55,667 bases of DNA, taken from assembly GCA_021325525.1 (NCBI GenBank), contig JAJPHB010000115.1, positions 1-55,667 on the forward strand, in the 5' to 3' direction. Every line of letters begins with the position of its first letter. Positions within the stretch are counted from its first letter, which is position 1. Source of the DNA: Alphaproteobacteria bacterium (GTDB lineage Bacteria; Pseudomonadota; Alphaproteobacteria; ATCC43930; CGMCC-115725). The translations under genes were made by a program, and so were the position numbers. Of the stretch, positions 1 through 8,331 are shown piece after piece. The notes under the pieces are model-generated. The model worked only from the letters and a program-made list of their open reading frames with translations, had not been told where the DNA came from and searched no databases.

Positions 1-1152
1 GCCCTCGGCTTCTTCATCACCCCGGCCCTGCTCGGCGGCCGCCGCGAGACGATGATCTCGCAGGTCATCATCTCGGTCGTGCAGGAGCTCCTCAATTGGC
101 GCTTTGCCAGCGCTCTCTCGGTCGGGCTGCTGGCGGCCTCGGCGCTGGTCTTCCTCGTTTATGACCGCCTGCTCGGCCTCTCGACGCTGTCGGGGGGCAG
201 CGATGCGGCAGGCTCGACCGGCGGCGCGCAGCCGGGCCTCCTCGCGCGCGCGGGCGCCGCGGCAGGCGAATGGCTGATCGCGCTCCTCGGCCGCATGGGC
301 GACGCGCTGGGCGCGCTCCGCGAGCGGCTGCTGCCGCCGCGCCATGATCGCCCATCGCCGCGCCTCGCCGCCGGCGCGCTCTGGGCGGCGAGCCTTCTCG
401 TCATCGCTTTTCTCTGCTTGCCGTCGCTCTTCGTCATTCCGGTGTCCTTCACCGGCGGCCGCTTCATCGAGTTTCCGCCGCAGGGCCTGTCGCTGCGCTG
501 GTATGCGACATATCTGGGATCGCCCGGATGGGTCGACGCCACCATCCGCTCGCTTCTCGTCGCTTCGGGAACGGCGGTTCTCGCGACGCTGCTCGGCACC
601 GCCGCCGCCTTCGCCCTCGTCCGCCAGCGCCTTCGCGGCGGCGCTGCGATCCTGGCGCTCGTCCTCGCCCCGCTCATCTTGCCGCGCATCGTCATCGCCG
701 TCGCTCTCTTCTATCTTTATGCGGGGCTCGGCCTCGTCGGCACCGGTCTCGGCCTCGTGCTCGGCCACACCATCCTCGCCGTCCCCTATGTCGTCATCAC
801 CGTCATGGCGGTGCTGAAGAGTTATGACGAGCGCCTCGACCAGGCCGCCTGGAGCCTCGGCGCCGGCAAGCTGGAGACCTTCCTCCGCATCACCCTGCCG
901 CAAATCCGCGGCGGCATCGCCGCCGGCTTCCTCTTCGCCTTCATCACCTCCTTCGACGATCTGACGGTGGCGCTCTTCATCACCGGCGGCAGCACCTCGA
1001 CCCTGCCGCGGCAGATGTGGAACGACCTCCTGCTCCAGGTGAACCCGACTCTCGCCGCCGTCTCGACGGTGATCCTCGTCCTCGTCACTCTCATCATCAT
1101 CGGCGCCGAGACCCTCCGCCGCCGCGCCGTGGCGGCGACGGGGCGGGGGTGA
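1..1152 (+). CDS. Fused PotB-PotC-type ABC transporter permease, 5' truncated
   Basis: Inner-membrane permease of a spermidine/putrescine (or related polyamine/opine) ABC importer. The reading frame is open from base 1, so the N-terminus lies outside the window. The first ~65 visible residues (ITPALLGG motif, then a hydrophobic helix) resemble the C-terminal end of a PotB permease. A Gly/Ala/Arg-rich linker follows, then a complete PotC-like permease with about six membrane segments. Its EAA-type coupling loop (DQAAWSLGAGKLETFLRITL) is the surface that contacts the ATPase. Having both permeases in one chain is known but less common than separate potB and potC. The ATPase and binding-protein genes are presumably upstream of the window. 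Substrate cannot be told from the permease. Stop TGA at 1150-1152. Confidence 0.85.
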   Translation, partial: ALGFFITPALLGGRRETMISQVIISVVQELLNWRFASALSVGLLAASALVFLVYDRLLGLSTLSGGSDAAGSTGGAQPGLLARAGAAAGEWLIALLGRMGDALGALRERLLPPRHDRPSPRLAAGALWAASLLVIAFLCLPSLFVIPVSFTGGRFIEFPPQGLSLRWYATYLGSPGWVDATIRSLLVASGTAVLATLLGTAAAFALVRQRLRGGAAILALVLAPLILPRIVIAVALFYLYAGLGLVGTGLGLVLGHTILAVPYVVITVMAVLKSYDERLDQAAWSLGAGKLETFLRITLPQIRGGIAAGFLFAFITSFDDLTVALFITGGSTSTLPRQMWNDLLLQVNPTLAAVSTVILVLVTLIIIGAETLRRRAVAATGRG

Positions 1153-1180
1153 GCCAGTCTAGTGCCTTGGCGGCGCGATA

Positions 1181-1960
1181 TTAGGAAGCTTGGATGGCGG
1201 TTCCCCGATCGACCGCCCCGGTGCGCGGCCGCGCGGGCTTCACATAGCGCGTCTCGTAGCCGTTGAAGAGGTGGCCCCAAAGCCCGCGATCCAAATCGGA
1301 GGTGCCGAACAGCCAATCGGCGATCGGGAAGGTCAAGTTCATGTTCCGCTGCATCATGATCGTCTGGTCGTGGTGCGCGGCGTGGTGGCGGCGCAGCGTG
1401 TTGACGAAGGGGCAGTGGCGGACGAAGGCGTTGTCCTCGATGTGGCAGCAGAAATGCATGAACTCGTAGGTCAGATACATGCCGGTCGTCGTGCACATGA
1501 GGAGCCAGCCGACATTGGGCGAAAGGAGCCAGCCGAGGACGAGCGCCGGCGGGATCGACATCAGGATGAAGACCACCATGGCGTAGGGCGGGAAGAAGGT
1601 GACGCGCCAGTCGCGCGCGTCCGCAAAGCGCATTTCGCGGTCGGTGAAGAACTGATGGTGCTGCAGAGTGTGGCGCGAATAGATGGCGCGAAGCGCGCGG
1701 CTGCGCTGCGGCCGGTGCATGATGTGCCGGTGCAGATACCATTCGAAGATGTTGCAGAGGAGGAAGACGACCGGGACGGTCAGCCACTCCCACCAGGCCA
1801 CGGTGCGGATGTTGCTGACATAGATGAAGAGCGCGGCGAGGCCGATGATGTAGATGACGGCGACATGGACGAAGCCGTCATACCAGCCGGCGATCCGCGC
1901 CCGGTACTCGGCGCGGTAGGCGCGCTGGCGTTCGCTCATCGGCGTTACGGCGAGTTCCAT
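1181..1960 (-). CDS. Membrane fatty acid hydroxylase / sterol desaturase family protein
   Basis: A 259-residue integral membrane di-iron oxygenase of the fatty acid hydroxylase superfamily, which uses O2 to hydroxylate or desaturate lipids or sterol/hopanoid-like substrates. The His clusters that bind two irons are visible: H77/H79/H82, H97/H101/H102 (HTLQHH), H169/H173 and H192/H193/H196/H197 (HHAAHH), between several hydrophobic helices. The start at 1960 is set by a strong GAGGGAGGAAGCG ribosome-binding site; an upstream in-frame start at 2023 would overlap the previous gene and lacks such a site. It lies 11 nt after the DUF6166 gene, so the two are probably co-transcribed. The exact substrate is unknown. 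Confidence 0.85.
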   Translation of the reverse strand: MELAVTPMSERQRAYRAEYRARIAGWYDGFVHVAVIYIIGLAALFIYVSNIRTVAWWEWLTVPVVFLLCNIFEWYLHRHIMHRPQRSRALRAIYSRHTLQHHQFFTDREMRFADARDWRVTFFPPYAMVVFILMSIPPALVLGWLLSPNVGWLLMCTTTGMYLTYEFMHFCCHIEDNAFVRHCPFVNTLRRHHAAHHDQTIMMQRNMNLTFPIADWLFGTSDLDRGLWGHLFNGYETRYVKPARPRTGAVDRGTAIQAS

Positions 1961-1971
1961 CGCTTCCTCCC

Positions 1972-2265
1972 TCAAGGCGCGGCGCCGACAGCGGCCGCGA
2001 TCTCGGCGCTCGTCAGCTCCCACTCATTGCCGAAACCGGCGACGACGTTCCGCATGAACCGGTCGCATGTTTCGAGCGCCGGCTCGGGGCGGCCGAAATG
2101 GTCGACGAGGATGGCAAGGGCGAGCTGCGCCGGCTCTAGTCCCTCATAGCTCCACTCGAAGCCGAGCGCGGAGAAGCGCCGCACCTCCTCGTGCGTCGGC
2201 AGCGGTTGGCCGTCGACCGTGACTTTGATGCCGTCGATCGTCCGCTCGCCGCGATAGGTCTTCAT
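1972..2265 (-). CDS. DUF6166 family small protein
   Basis: A 97-residue soluble protein starting MKTYRGERTIDG. Its core (GFEWSYEGLEPAQLALAIL, residues 36-53) matches my recollection of the DUF6166 pattern, in which an aromatic-rich GFEWGY-like motif precedes PAQLALAIL. The function of the family is not known. It starts at ATG 2265, downstream of the 17-bp dyad at 2353-2369, and ends 11 nt before the fatty acid hydroxylase gene, so it is probably the first gene of a two-gene transcript. A longer in-frame reading back to 2481 exists but runs through the shared promoter region and is unlikely to be translated. Confidence 0.7.
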   Translation of the reverse strand: MKTYRGERTIDGIKVTVDGQPLPTHEEVRRFSALGFEWSYEGLEPAQLALAILVDHFGRPEPALETCDRFMRNVVAGFGNEWELTSAEIAAAVGAAP

Positions 2266-2352
2266 GGCCAGCCCCGCAACGCCACGGCAGCGCGTTCGTC
2301 GTTGCGGCTCGCAGATTCGGCCCTGCTCCTGCGCATTCTCTGCTCGCGGCTG

Positions 2353-2369
2353 ATATATCAGTGATATAT
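2353..2369. promoter_or_regulatory. Perfect 17-bp dyad operator between divergent genes
   Basis: ATATATCA-G-TGATATAT is a perfect inverted repeat with 8-bp arms around a single G, standing out as AT-rich in GC-rich surroundings. It lies 88 nt before the DUF6166 start on the minus strand and 60 nt before the small membrane protein on the plus strand. A short dyad between divergent promoters, with a GntR-family regulator encoded at the end of the rightward set, fits an autoregulatory operator. The link to that regulator is inference. Confidence 0.6.
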
Positions 2370-2428
2370 AGTCCCGATCAAGCAACCCGGTCAAGCCGCC
2401 CTCCGGCGGCGCCAGCGAGGGAGGAGCC

Positions 2429-2611
2429 ATGCCGGCGAAATACAAACTGCCGCTCTCGGTCGTGGTGGCCATCGTCGCCATCGCCGTTCACTTCTTTCAG
2501 AAGGCGGCGGGGCAGCCGGTGACGCCGTGGGTCGCGCTCGGCCTCGGCGCCTTCATGATCTTCGCCATGTGGCTCTTCCCGGAAGCAAAGTCGCGACAGG
2601 GTCGCGACTGA
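2429..2611 (+). CDS. Small two-helix membrane protein
   Basis: A 60-residue protein with two predicted membrane segments (about residues 6-23 and 33-50), a short connecting loop and a charged C-terminus ending KSRQGRD. The ribosome-binding site GGGAGGAG just before ATG 2429 is one of the clearest in the region. It sits 15 nt before the PhyH-type dioxygenase and is probably the leader gene of that transcript. I do not recognise a family. A small accessory membrane protein for the neighbouring oxygenase or transporter is possible, but nothing in the sequence shows it. Confidence 0.65.
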   Translation: MPAKYKLPLSVVVAIVAIAVHFFQKAAGQPVTPWVALGLGAFMIFAMWLFPEAKSRQGRD

Positions 2612-2625
2612 AGAGGGAGACTGAA

Positions 2626-3480
2626 ATGCCGAAGATCCTGACGCCGGCCCAGATCGAGCAGTATCGCGAAGAGGGCTTCATCGCGCCGTTGCGGGTGATG
2701 TCGCCCGCGGAGGCCGAGCAGCTCCGCCATCGCCTCGAAGCCTACGAAGCCTGCGCCGGCGGGCCGATCGGCGGCGACCTCCGCCACAAATCGCATCTCC
2801 TCTTCACTTGGCTCGCCGATCTCGTCCGTCATCCCGTGATCCTCGATGCGGTCGAGGATCTCTACGGTCCCGACCTCCTCTGCTGGTCCAGCAACTTCTT
2901 CATCAAGGAGAGGCAGAACCCGGCCTTCGTCTCCTGGCATCAGGACTCCACATATTGGGGTCTCAGCCGGCCCGACGTCGTCACCGCCTGGGTCGCCTTC
3001 ACCGCCGCCCATGCCGGCAATGGCGCCATGCAAGTCATTCCCGGCTCGCACAAGCGCGACCAGATTCCGCATCGCGACACCTTCGCCAAGCACAATCTCC
3101 TGACGCGCGGCCAGGAGATCACGGTCCCCGTCGATGCCGCCAAAGCGGTGACGCTGACCCTCGAACCAGGCGAGATCTCTCTCCACCATGTGCGCCTCGT
3201 GCATGGCTCTCCGCCCAATCTCTCCGGCGACCGTCGGATCGGCTTCGCCATCCGCTACATCCCGACTTCGGTGCGACAGCTCGCCGGAAAGGACAGCGCC
3301 AGTTTGGTGCGCGGCGCCGACCGCCATGGCCACTTCGTCCTCGAGCCGTGCCCCACCGCCGATCTCGATCCGGCGATGCTGGCGCTCCACCGGCAGGTCA
3401 CAGAGCGCAACGCGCAGATCCTCTATCGCGGCACTGGTGTCTCCAGCTTCAACGACCCGCGCGGTGTCGGCCGCCGCTGA
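2626..3480 (+). CDS. Phytanoyl-CoA dioxygenase (PhyH) family Fe(II)/2-oxoglutarate oxygenase
   Basis: A 284-residue soluble oxygenase of the PhyH/EctD group. These enzymes hydroxylate small substrates with O2 and 2-oxoglutarate, releasing succinate and CO2. The iron-binding triad is visible as H105 and D107 in SWHQDSTYWG plus H193 in LVHGSPPNLSGDRR, with R203/R204 placed to bind the 2-oxoglutarate carboxylate. Start ATG 2626 follows GAGGGAGA; the longer frame from 2527 overlaps the preceding gene. It is followed after 13 nt by the GntR regulator, so the three rightward genes look like one operon. The substrate cannot be deduced; catabolic or osmolyte-related hydroxylation are both plausible. 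Confidence 0.85.
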   Translation: MPKILTPAQIEQYREEGFIAPLRVMSPAEAEQLRHRLEAYEACAGGPIGGDLRHKSHLLFTWLADLVRHPVILDAVEDLYGPDLLCWSSNFFIKERQNPAFVSWHQDSTYWGLSRPDVVTAWVAFTAAHAGNGAMQVIPGSHKRDQIPHRDTFAKHNLLTRGQEITVPVDAAKAVTLTLEPGEISLHHVRLVHGSPPNLSGDRRIGFAIRYIPTSVRQLAGKDSASLVRGADRHGHFVLEPCPTADLDPAMLALHRQVTERNAQILYRGTGVSSFNDPRGVGRR

Positions 3481-3493
3481 GGCGGGGACCGGG

Positions 3494-4186
3494 ATGAGAG
3501 CGGCGGCAAAGACGCGGCAGGAGCCTGCGATCGAAACGCCGGGAGAGGTCGAGAGCCTCGCCGACCGCGCCTACCGCGCGCTCGAGGAGCAGATCGTGAC
3601 ATTGCGGATCCCGCCCGGCGCCGTCGTTTCCGAGGCGGCGCTGTGCCGGCGCACCGGCTTCGGGCGGACGCCGATCCGCGAGGCCATTCAGCGCCTCGCG
3701 CGCGAGCGGCTCATTCTCGTCCTGCCGCGCCGCGGCCTCGTCGTCTCGGACATCAGCATCGAGACGCAGCTCCGCCTCGTCGAGACGCGGCGCGAGGTCG
3801 AGCGCCTCGTCGCCCGCTGCGCGGCGCGGCGCGCCAGCCTCGACGAGCGGACGCGCTTTGCCGCCATCGGCGACGGCATGGAGGCGGCGGGACGCGAGAA
3901 CGACGACACGACCTTCATGCGGCTCGACCGCGAGTTCAACCTCCTGTCGCTGAAGGCCGCGCGCAACGAATTCGCCGCCGGCGCCATGGCCTTGATGCAC
4001 GGCCTCTCCCGGCGCTTCTGGTACATCCATTACAAGCAAGTGGCGGACATGCCGCGCGCGGCGCGCCTTCATGCCGCGATCGCCCGCGCCATCGCCGCCG
4101 GCGAGCCGGAGATCGCCGCCGCCGCCTCGGACGCGCTCATGGACTATATCGAGGAATTCACGCGGGCCACCCTGCCGGAGCGGTGA
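3494..4186 (+). CDS. GntR-family transcriptional regulator, FCD subfamily
   Basis: A 230-residue DNA-binding regulator. Residues ~25-90 form the GntR winged helix (ALEEQIVTLRIPPGAVVSEA, then GFGRTPIREAIQRL). Residues ~100-225 are an all-helical FCD effector domain that typically binds a small carboxylic acid, often with a metal; D147, H196-region and other polar residues lie in the expected stretch. ATG 3494 lies 13 nt after the PhyH-type gene. FCD regulators usually repress neighbouring catabolic genes and bind short dyads; the 2353-2369 repeat is the obvious candidate. The sequence does not show the ligand. Confidence 0.9.
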   Translation: MRAAAKTRQEPAIETPGEVESLADRAYRALEEQIVTLRIPPGAVVSEAALCRRTGFGRTPIREAIQRLARERLILVLPRRGLVVSDISIETQLRLVETRREVERLVARCAARRASLDERTRFAAIGDGMEAAGRENDDTTFMRLDREFNLLSLKAARNEFAAGAMALMHGLSRRFWYIHYKQVADMPRAARLHAAIARAIAAGEPEIAAAASDALMDYIEEFTRATLPER

Positions 4187-4215
4187 GAAGCGCGGGTGCG
4201 CTCGCTCGTCACGAC

Positions 4216-4287
4216 GTCATTGCGAGCGCCAGCGAAGCAATCCATGCAGCGGCGAGATGGATTGCTTCGCCTTCGGCTTGCAATGAC
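4216..4287. repeat. Imperfect palindromic intergenic repeat
   Basis: The left arm (4216-4245, beginning GTCATTGCGAGCG) and right arm (4257-4287, ending GCAATGAC) pair over about 30 bp with a few mismatches around an 11-nt centre. It matches the pattern of dispersed GTCATTGCGAG...GAAGCAATCCA palindromes that I recall from many alphaproteobacterial chromosomes. It lies between the convergent GntR and clpB genes, where the RNA hairpin could also end transcription from both sides. Confidence 0.75.
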
Positions 4288-4310
4288 GGGAGTAGCGGCG
4301 CCCGACAACC

Positions 4311-6968
4311 TCAGCGCACGAGGGCGTCCTGCGGCCGCAGGGCGAAGCCGATCATCGGCCGCTCAGGCGCCTTGAAGCCCTGCGGCCGGTCCTCTTCGAC
4401 GCCGACGCCGTCGAGGGCGAGGCGGCCGTCGAGCACCGACAGCTTCAGCACCGCCTTGTCGGCGACCGTGCCGTCGAGGATGCGCTCGGCGATCGGATCC
4501 TCGACGAGGCCCTGGATCGCCCGCTTCAGCGGCCGGGCGCCGAAGGCCGGATCCCAGCCGAGTTCGGCGAGACGCTGCCGTGCCGCCGCATCGGCCTCGA
4601 GCGTGATGCCGCGCTCGGCGAGGCGCTCGTTGACCAGCCCGAGCTGGATGTCGACGATGCGCGCCATCTGCTCGCGGCCGAGACGACGGAAGATGAGGAC
4701 GTCGTCGAGCCGGTTGAGGAACTCCGGCCGGAAGGCCCGCCGCACCGCCTCCATGACCTCGGCGCGCGCGGCGTCGACCGCCTCGTCCTCGCCGAGCGCG
4801 GTCAGCGCCTCGGCGCCGAGATTGGAGGTCATGATGAGGATCGCGTGGCGGAAATCGGCCGTGCGGCCCTGCCCGTCGGTGAGGCGCCCGTCATCGAGCG
4901 CCTGCAGCAGGATGTTGAGCACGTCGGGATGCGCCTTCTCCACCTCATCGAGCAGCACGACCTGGTAGGGCCGGCGACGGATGCGCTCGGCGAGCGAGCC
5001 GCCATCGTCATAGCCGACATAACCCGGCGGCGAGCCGATCATCCGCGACACCGCGTGCTTCTCCATGTATTCCGACATGTCGAGCCGCGTTATCGCGTTC
5101 TCGTCATCGAAGAGAAAGGCGGCGAGCGCCTTCGCGAGCTCGGTCTTGCCGACGCCCGTCGGGCCGAGGAAGAGAAAGGAGCCGGTCGGGCGGCGCGGGT
5201 CCTTGAGCCCCGCCCGCGAGCGGCGCACCGATTTCGCGACCGCCCGCACCGCCTCCCGCTGGCCGACGACGCGTGCGCTCAGCGTCTTCTCCATGTCGCG
5301 CAGGCGGTCGCGCTCGCCTTCGAGCATGCGGTCGACGGGGATTCCGGTCCAGCGCGTGACGACGGCGGCGATATCGGCGGCCGTCACTTCCTCGCGCGCG
5401 GTCTCCGCCCGCGCCTCCGCCTCGGCGAGGCGCTTCTCGAGATCGGGTATGATCGAGTAGGTGAGCTCGCCCGCGCGCGCCCAATCGCCCTCGCGCTGAG
5501 CGCGGGCGAGGGCGGTGCGCGCCTGGTCGAGCTCCTCCTTGAGACGGCGGCCTTCGGTGCGCCGCGATTGCGAGGCGCGCCACGCCTCCTCCATCGAGGC
5601 GAGCCGCGCTTCGGCCTCGGCGAGCTCGCCTTCGAGCTTCTGGAGCCGCTCGCGCGACGCCTCGTCAGACTCCGCCTTCAGCGCCTCGCGCTCGATCTTG
5701 AGCTGGGCGACGCGGCGGCCGACGGCGTCGAGCGCCTCGGGCTTGCTGTCGATCGCCATGCGCAGGCGCGAGGCCGCCTCGTCGACGAGGTCGATCGCCT
5801 TGTCCGGCAGCCGCCGGTCGGCGATGTAGCGGCTGGAGAGGCGGGCCGCGGCGACGATCGCGGCGTCGGTGATGCGGACGCCGTGATGGACCTCGTATTT
5901 GCCCTTGATGCCGCGCAGGATCGAGACCGCGTCGTCGATCGAGGGCTCCTCGACGGTGACGGGCTGGAAGCGGCGGGCGAGCGCCGCATCCTTCTCGATA
6001 TAGCGGCGGAATTCATCGGGCGTCGTCGCGCCGACGCAGCGCAGCTCGCCGCGCGCCAGGGCCGGCTTCAGCATGTTGGAAGCGTCGATGGCGCCGTCCG
6101 TCCGGCCGGCGCCGACGAGATTATGCAGTTCGTCGATGAAGAGGATGATGCGGCCCGCGGCCGCCTGCACCTCGGCCAGCACCGCCTTGAGGCGCTCCTC
6201 GAACTCGCCGCGGAACTTGGCCCCGGCGAGGAGCGCGGTCAGATCGAGGGCGAGGACGTGCCGATCCTTCAGCCCTTCCGGCACATCGCCGGCGGCGAGG
6301 CGCTGAGCAAGGCCCTCGACGACGGCGGTCTTGCCGACGCCGGGCTCGCCGATCAGCACCGGATTGTTCTTGGTGCGCCGCGCCAGCACCTGGATGGTGC
6401 GGCGGATCTCGTCGTCGCGGCCGATGACGGGGTCGAGCCGGCCCTGCCGCGCTTCCTCGGTGAGGTCGCGCGCATATTTGCCGAGCGCCTCCCAGCCCTC
6501 TTCGGCCGAGGCGGCGTCAGCCTTGCGGCCCTGGCGCAGCCTCTCGACAGCGCGCGTGATGCCTTCCGGATCGACGCCGGCTTGCGTGAAGATGGTGCGC
6601 AGCGCGCCGTTCTGGCTGGCGAGGCTCTCGAGCAGGCGCTCGGCCGTGACGAAGCGGTCGCCCGCAGCGCGCGCCGCCGTCACGGCGGATTGCAGCACGC
6701 CGGCAAGGGCCGGAGACATGAAAATGGGATGCGGCTCGTCGCCGGCGTTTTGCGGCAGACGGCGCAGCGCCTCCTCGGCGGCGCTCTTCAAGAGGTCGGG
6801 ATCGCCGCCGGCATCGCGCACGATGCGGCCGGCAAGGCCTTCGCCGTCATCGATGAGGGCAAGAACGAGATGCTCGGGAAGAAGCTGCTGATGGCGCTTT
6901 GCCAGGGCCAGCATCTGCGCGGCTTGGACGGCGCCGCGCGCCCGTTCGGTGAAATGACCGAAGTCCAT
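4311..6968 (-). CDS. clpB: ATP-dependent disaggregase ClpB
   Basis: An 885-residue Hsp100 chaperone that, with DnaK, pulls proteins out of aggregates after heat or other stress. Order of domains: Clp N-domain (~1-150), first AAA+ module with Walker A GEPGVGKT at 207-214 and Walker B IDELH, a long coiled-coil M-domain (~400-530, present in ClpB and absent in ClpA), second AAA+ module with Walker A GPTGVGKT at 602-609 and Walker [10 protein letters not shown], and the C-terminal domain. A ~30-residue tail beyond the usual end ([19 protein letters not shown]) is unusual. The start is [10 protein letters not shown] at 6968, after CGGAGTGCCTCA. It is monocistronic. A heat-shock promoter candidate is listed separately. 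Confidence 0.95.
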   Translation of the reverse strand: MDFGHFTERARGAVQAAQMLALAKRHQQLLPEHLVLALIDDGEGLAGRIVRDAGGDPDLLKSAAEEALRRLPQNAGDEPHPIFMSPALAGVLQSAVTAARAAGDRFVTAERLLESLASQNGALRTIFTQAGVDPEGITRAVERLRQGRKADAASAEEGWEALGKYARDLTEEARQGRLDPVIGRDDEIRRTIQVLARRTKNNPVLIGEPGVGKTAVVEGLAQRLAAGDVPEGLKDRHVLALDLTALLAGAKFRGEFEERLKAVLAEVQAAAGRIILFIDELHNLVGAGRTDGAIDASNMLKPALARGELRCVGATTPDEFRRYIEKDAALARRFQPVTVEEPSIDDAVSILRGIKGKYEVHHGVRITDAAIVAAARLSSRYIADRRLPDKAIDLVDEAASRLRMAIDSKPEALDAVGRRVAQLKIEREALKAESDEASRERLQKLEGELAEAEARLASMEEAWRASQSRRTEGRRLKEELDQARTALARAQREGDWARAGELTYSIIPDLEKRLAEAEARAETAREEVTAADIAAVVTRWTGIPVDRMLEGERDRLRDMEKTLSARVVGQREAVRAVAKSVRRSRAGLKDPRRPTGSFLFLGPTGVGKTELAKALAAFLFDDENAITRLDMSEYMEKHAVSRMIGSPPGYVGYDDGGSLAERIRRRPYQVVLLDEVEKAHPDVLNILLQALDDGRLTDGQGRTADFRHAILIMTSNLGAEALTALGEDEAVDAARAEVMEAVRRAFRPEFLNRLDDVLIFRRLGREQMARIVDIQLGLVNERLAERGITLEADAAARQRLAELGWDPAFGARPLKRAIQGLVEDPIAERILDGTVADKAVLKLSVLDGRLALDGVGVEEDRPQGFKAPERPMIGFALRPQDALVR

Positions 6969-7060
6969 TGAGGCACTCCGCTTGGATCCCGCCCCTGTCA
7001 GGCACGGGATGGCGCTGCGCGACGGCCCGCACCATGCGCGACCCTCCGGCGCCTGACGTC

Positions 7061-7090
7061 CAGATGGCAAGTGCCGCCATCCGAATCAAG
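7061..7090 (-). promoter_or_regulatory. Possible heat-shock (RpoH-type) promoter of clpB
   Basis: On the minus strand, CTTGATT (7090-7084) is followed after 16 nt by CCATCT (7067-7062), about 93 nt upstream of the clpB start. This resembles the CTTGAAA / CCCCATNT arrangement used by sigma-32, and clpB is a classic member of that regulon. The match in the -10 element is partial, so this is a suggestion only. Confidence 0.3.
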
Positions 7091-7116
7091 ATCTTGCGCG
7101 AGCTCCTCGAAGGGGC

Positions 7117-7440
7117 TCAATCGGCAGGCCGCGCCTCGATTTTCGCGGGCGGGAGCCTCCCTGCGCCGAGGCGCAGCGGATCGTCGATCGGCGCGGGGAT
7201 GTACCGCGTCCCCCCCGTCGCCGCGGGCTGCGCGTTGCTGGACGCGCGGCAATCGGCAAGGAAGGTCCGGCGCGCGATCCCGGTCAGGCGATTGTAATCG
7301 GCGAGCTCGGCGCAGCGTGCGGCGGCGTCCGCGGCGGCGGGGAGGGCCGTGGCGGCGCTGCCGGGCGGGGCGGCGGCTGCCAAGAATACCCCGAGCGCAG
7401 CCGCCGCCAAGGTGCAACAGATGCCGTCCGCTCTAGCCAA
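7117..7440 (-). CDS. Small secreted protein of unknown function
   Basis: A 107-residue protein beginning at a TTG codon (7440). It has a hydrophobic signal-like segment (~residues 8-30, ALGVFLAAAAPPGSAATA) followed by a short Cys-containing mature part (RCAELADYNRLTGIARRTFL) and a proline-rich tail. Two Cys residues (43 and 64) could form a disulphide in the periplasm. The CAELADYN...FLADC pattern is reminiscent of small PsiF-like periplasmic proteins, but similarity is weak. The start is uncertain: there is no ATG, and the frame stays open far upstream, which is a GC-bias artefact. Confidence 0.5.
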   Translation of the reverse strand: MARADGICCTLAAAALGVFLAAAAPPGSAATALPAAADAAARCAELADYNRLTGIARRTFLADCRASSNAQPAATGGTRYIPAPIDDPLRLGAGRLPPAKIEARPAD

Positions 7441-7475
7441 AGACCAGCGACCTTCGCAGCCGAAGCAGGCGCGGG

Positions 7476-7889
7476 TCAGCCCGCGACCGCCGCCTTCACC
7501 GGCGGCAGCTTCGTGCTCATGAGCTGCTGGACGCAGAGATCGGCGGCGCCGGAGATCGGCTCCTTGACGCCCGGCAAGGTGACCCAGCCGCCTTTCGTGA
7601 TGAAGTCGTCGCGCTCCCAGCTGTCCGTCTTCTTCAGCGACGCGAACTTGGCGGCGGCGTCGGGGCTCTTCTCGAACTGGTTGACGCAGAACGCGGCCGC
7701 CAGCTTCGCATTGGCATTGTCGGCGGCGGCGCTCGCCATCTGCGCAGCAGTGCCGCCGGTGACCCAGCCGCCCCAGGTGAAGCCGATGACGATCGTCGCG
7801 ATGACGCAGGCGATGCACGACCAGAACCATACCGCTTTGGACGGCCGATAAGCTTCCCACCGCGCGCCGATCCCGGGCCTCTCCGCCAT
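7476..7889 (-). CDS. Hypothetical membrane-anchored protein
   Basis: A 136-residue protein with one N-terminal membrane helix (about residues 19-44, AVWFWSCIACVIATIVIGF) and a C-terminal domain with CVNQFEKSPDAAAKF and an LPGVKEPISG segment, probably periplasmic. The start MAERPGIGARWEAY at 7889 follows a clear GCGGAGGAAAC site. I have the impression of having seen similar uncharacterised proteins in Rhizobiales but cannot assign a function. It precedes the small secreted gene by 35 nt on the same strand and may be co-transcribed with it. Confidence 0.75.
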   Translation of the reverse strand: MAERPGIGARWEAYRPSKAVWFWSCIACVIATIVIGFTWGGWVTGGTAAQMASAAADNANAKLAAAFCVNQFEKSPDAAAKFASLKKTDSWERDDFITKGGWVTLPGVKEPISGAADLCVQQLMSTKLPPVKAAVAG

Positions 7890-8100
7890 GGCTCGTTTCC
7901 TCCGCATCGATTGCCGAGGCCAATCCACCGGCCTCGTCCCATGCTGAAGAAAGCACGCCGCGCATTGCAGGAGCTTTGCCGTTCCATGAACAAGAGTTCA
8001 TGAAGATCAATGAAGCTCGAGGCGGCCCGCCAGGCGAATGGAGCCTTCGGCCCGCCGCGGCGTTCGCCCGATCGACGACACCGATCCTTCGGCGGGCCCG

Positions 8101-8328
8101 ATGCAGACCGAGACAGGAACCGTCACCCTCGTCCAGGAAGATCGCTTTCGGCTCGCGGCGGACAATGGCGCCCAGCGCCTCTTCATTCTCTCCCATCGCG
8201 CCCGGTTGCGGCTTGATGAGCTGCAAGGGCTGGCGCGCTCGCAGCGCCGCGTCCGCGTCGCCTATCGCGACGCCGAAGGCCTCATCGCCGGCGCGGCAGA
8301 GTGCGTCGACGTCGTCGAGCGGTCTTGA
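8101..8328 (+). CDS. Small conserved-looking ORF at the head of the formate dehydrogenase operon
   Basis: A 75-residue soluble protein (MQTETGTVTLVQEDRFRLAA...) that ends 3 nt before the start of the formate dehydrogenase catalytic gene, which implies co-translation. The alternating hydrophobic pattern (GTVTLVQEDRFRLAADNG, LFILSHRARLRLDEL, RRVRVAYRD) suggests a small all-beta, OB-like fold. It could be an accessory factor for the enzyme; no family was recognised. An earlier in-frame ATG at 8038 would add 21 residues; neither start has a convincing ribosome-binding site. Confidence 0.6.
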   Translation: MQTETGTVTLVQEDRFRLAADNGAQRLFILSHRARLRLDELQGLARSQRRVRVAYRDAEGLIAGAAECVDVVERS

Positions 8329-8331
8329 CCC

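Noticed and set aside
1190-2149. A 319-codon plus-strand frame opposite the fatty acid hydroxylase
   Set aside because: The minus strand carries the His boxes and a strong ribosome-binding site; the plus frame has no coherent domain.
4845-6971. A 708-codon plus-strand frame opposite clpB
   Set aside because: Antisense to a fully conserved ClpB; no family features.
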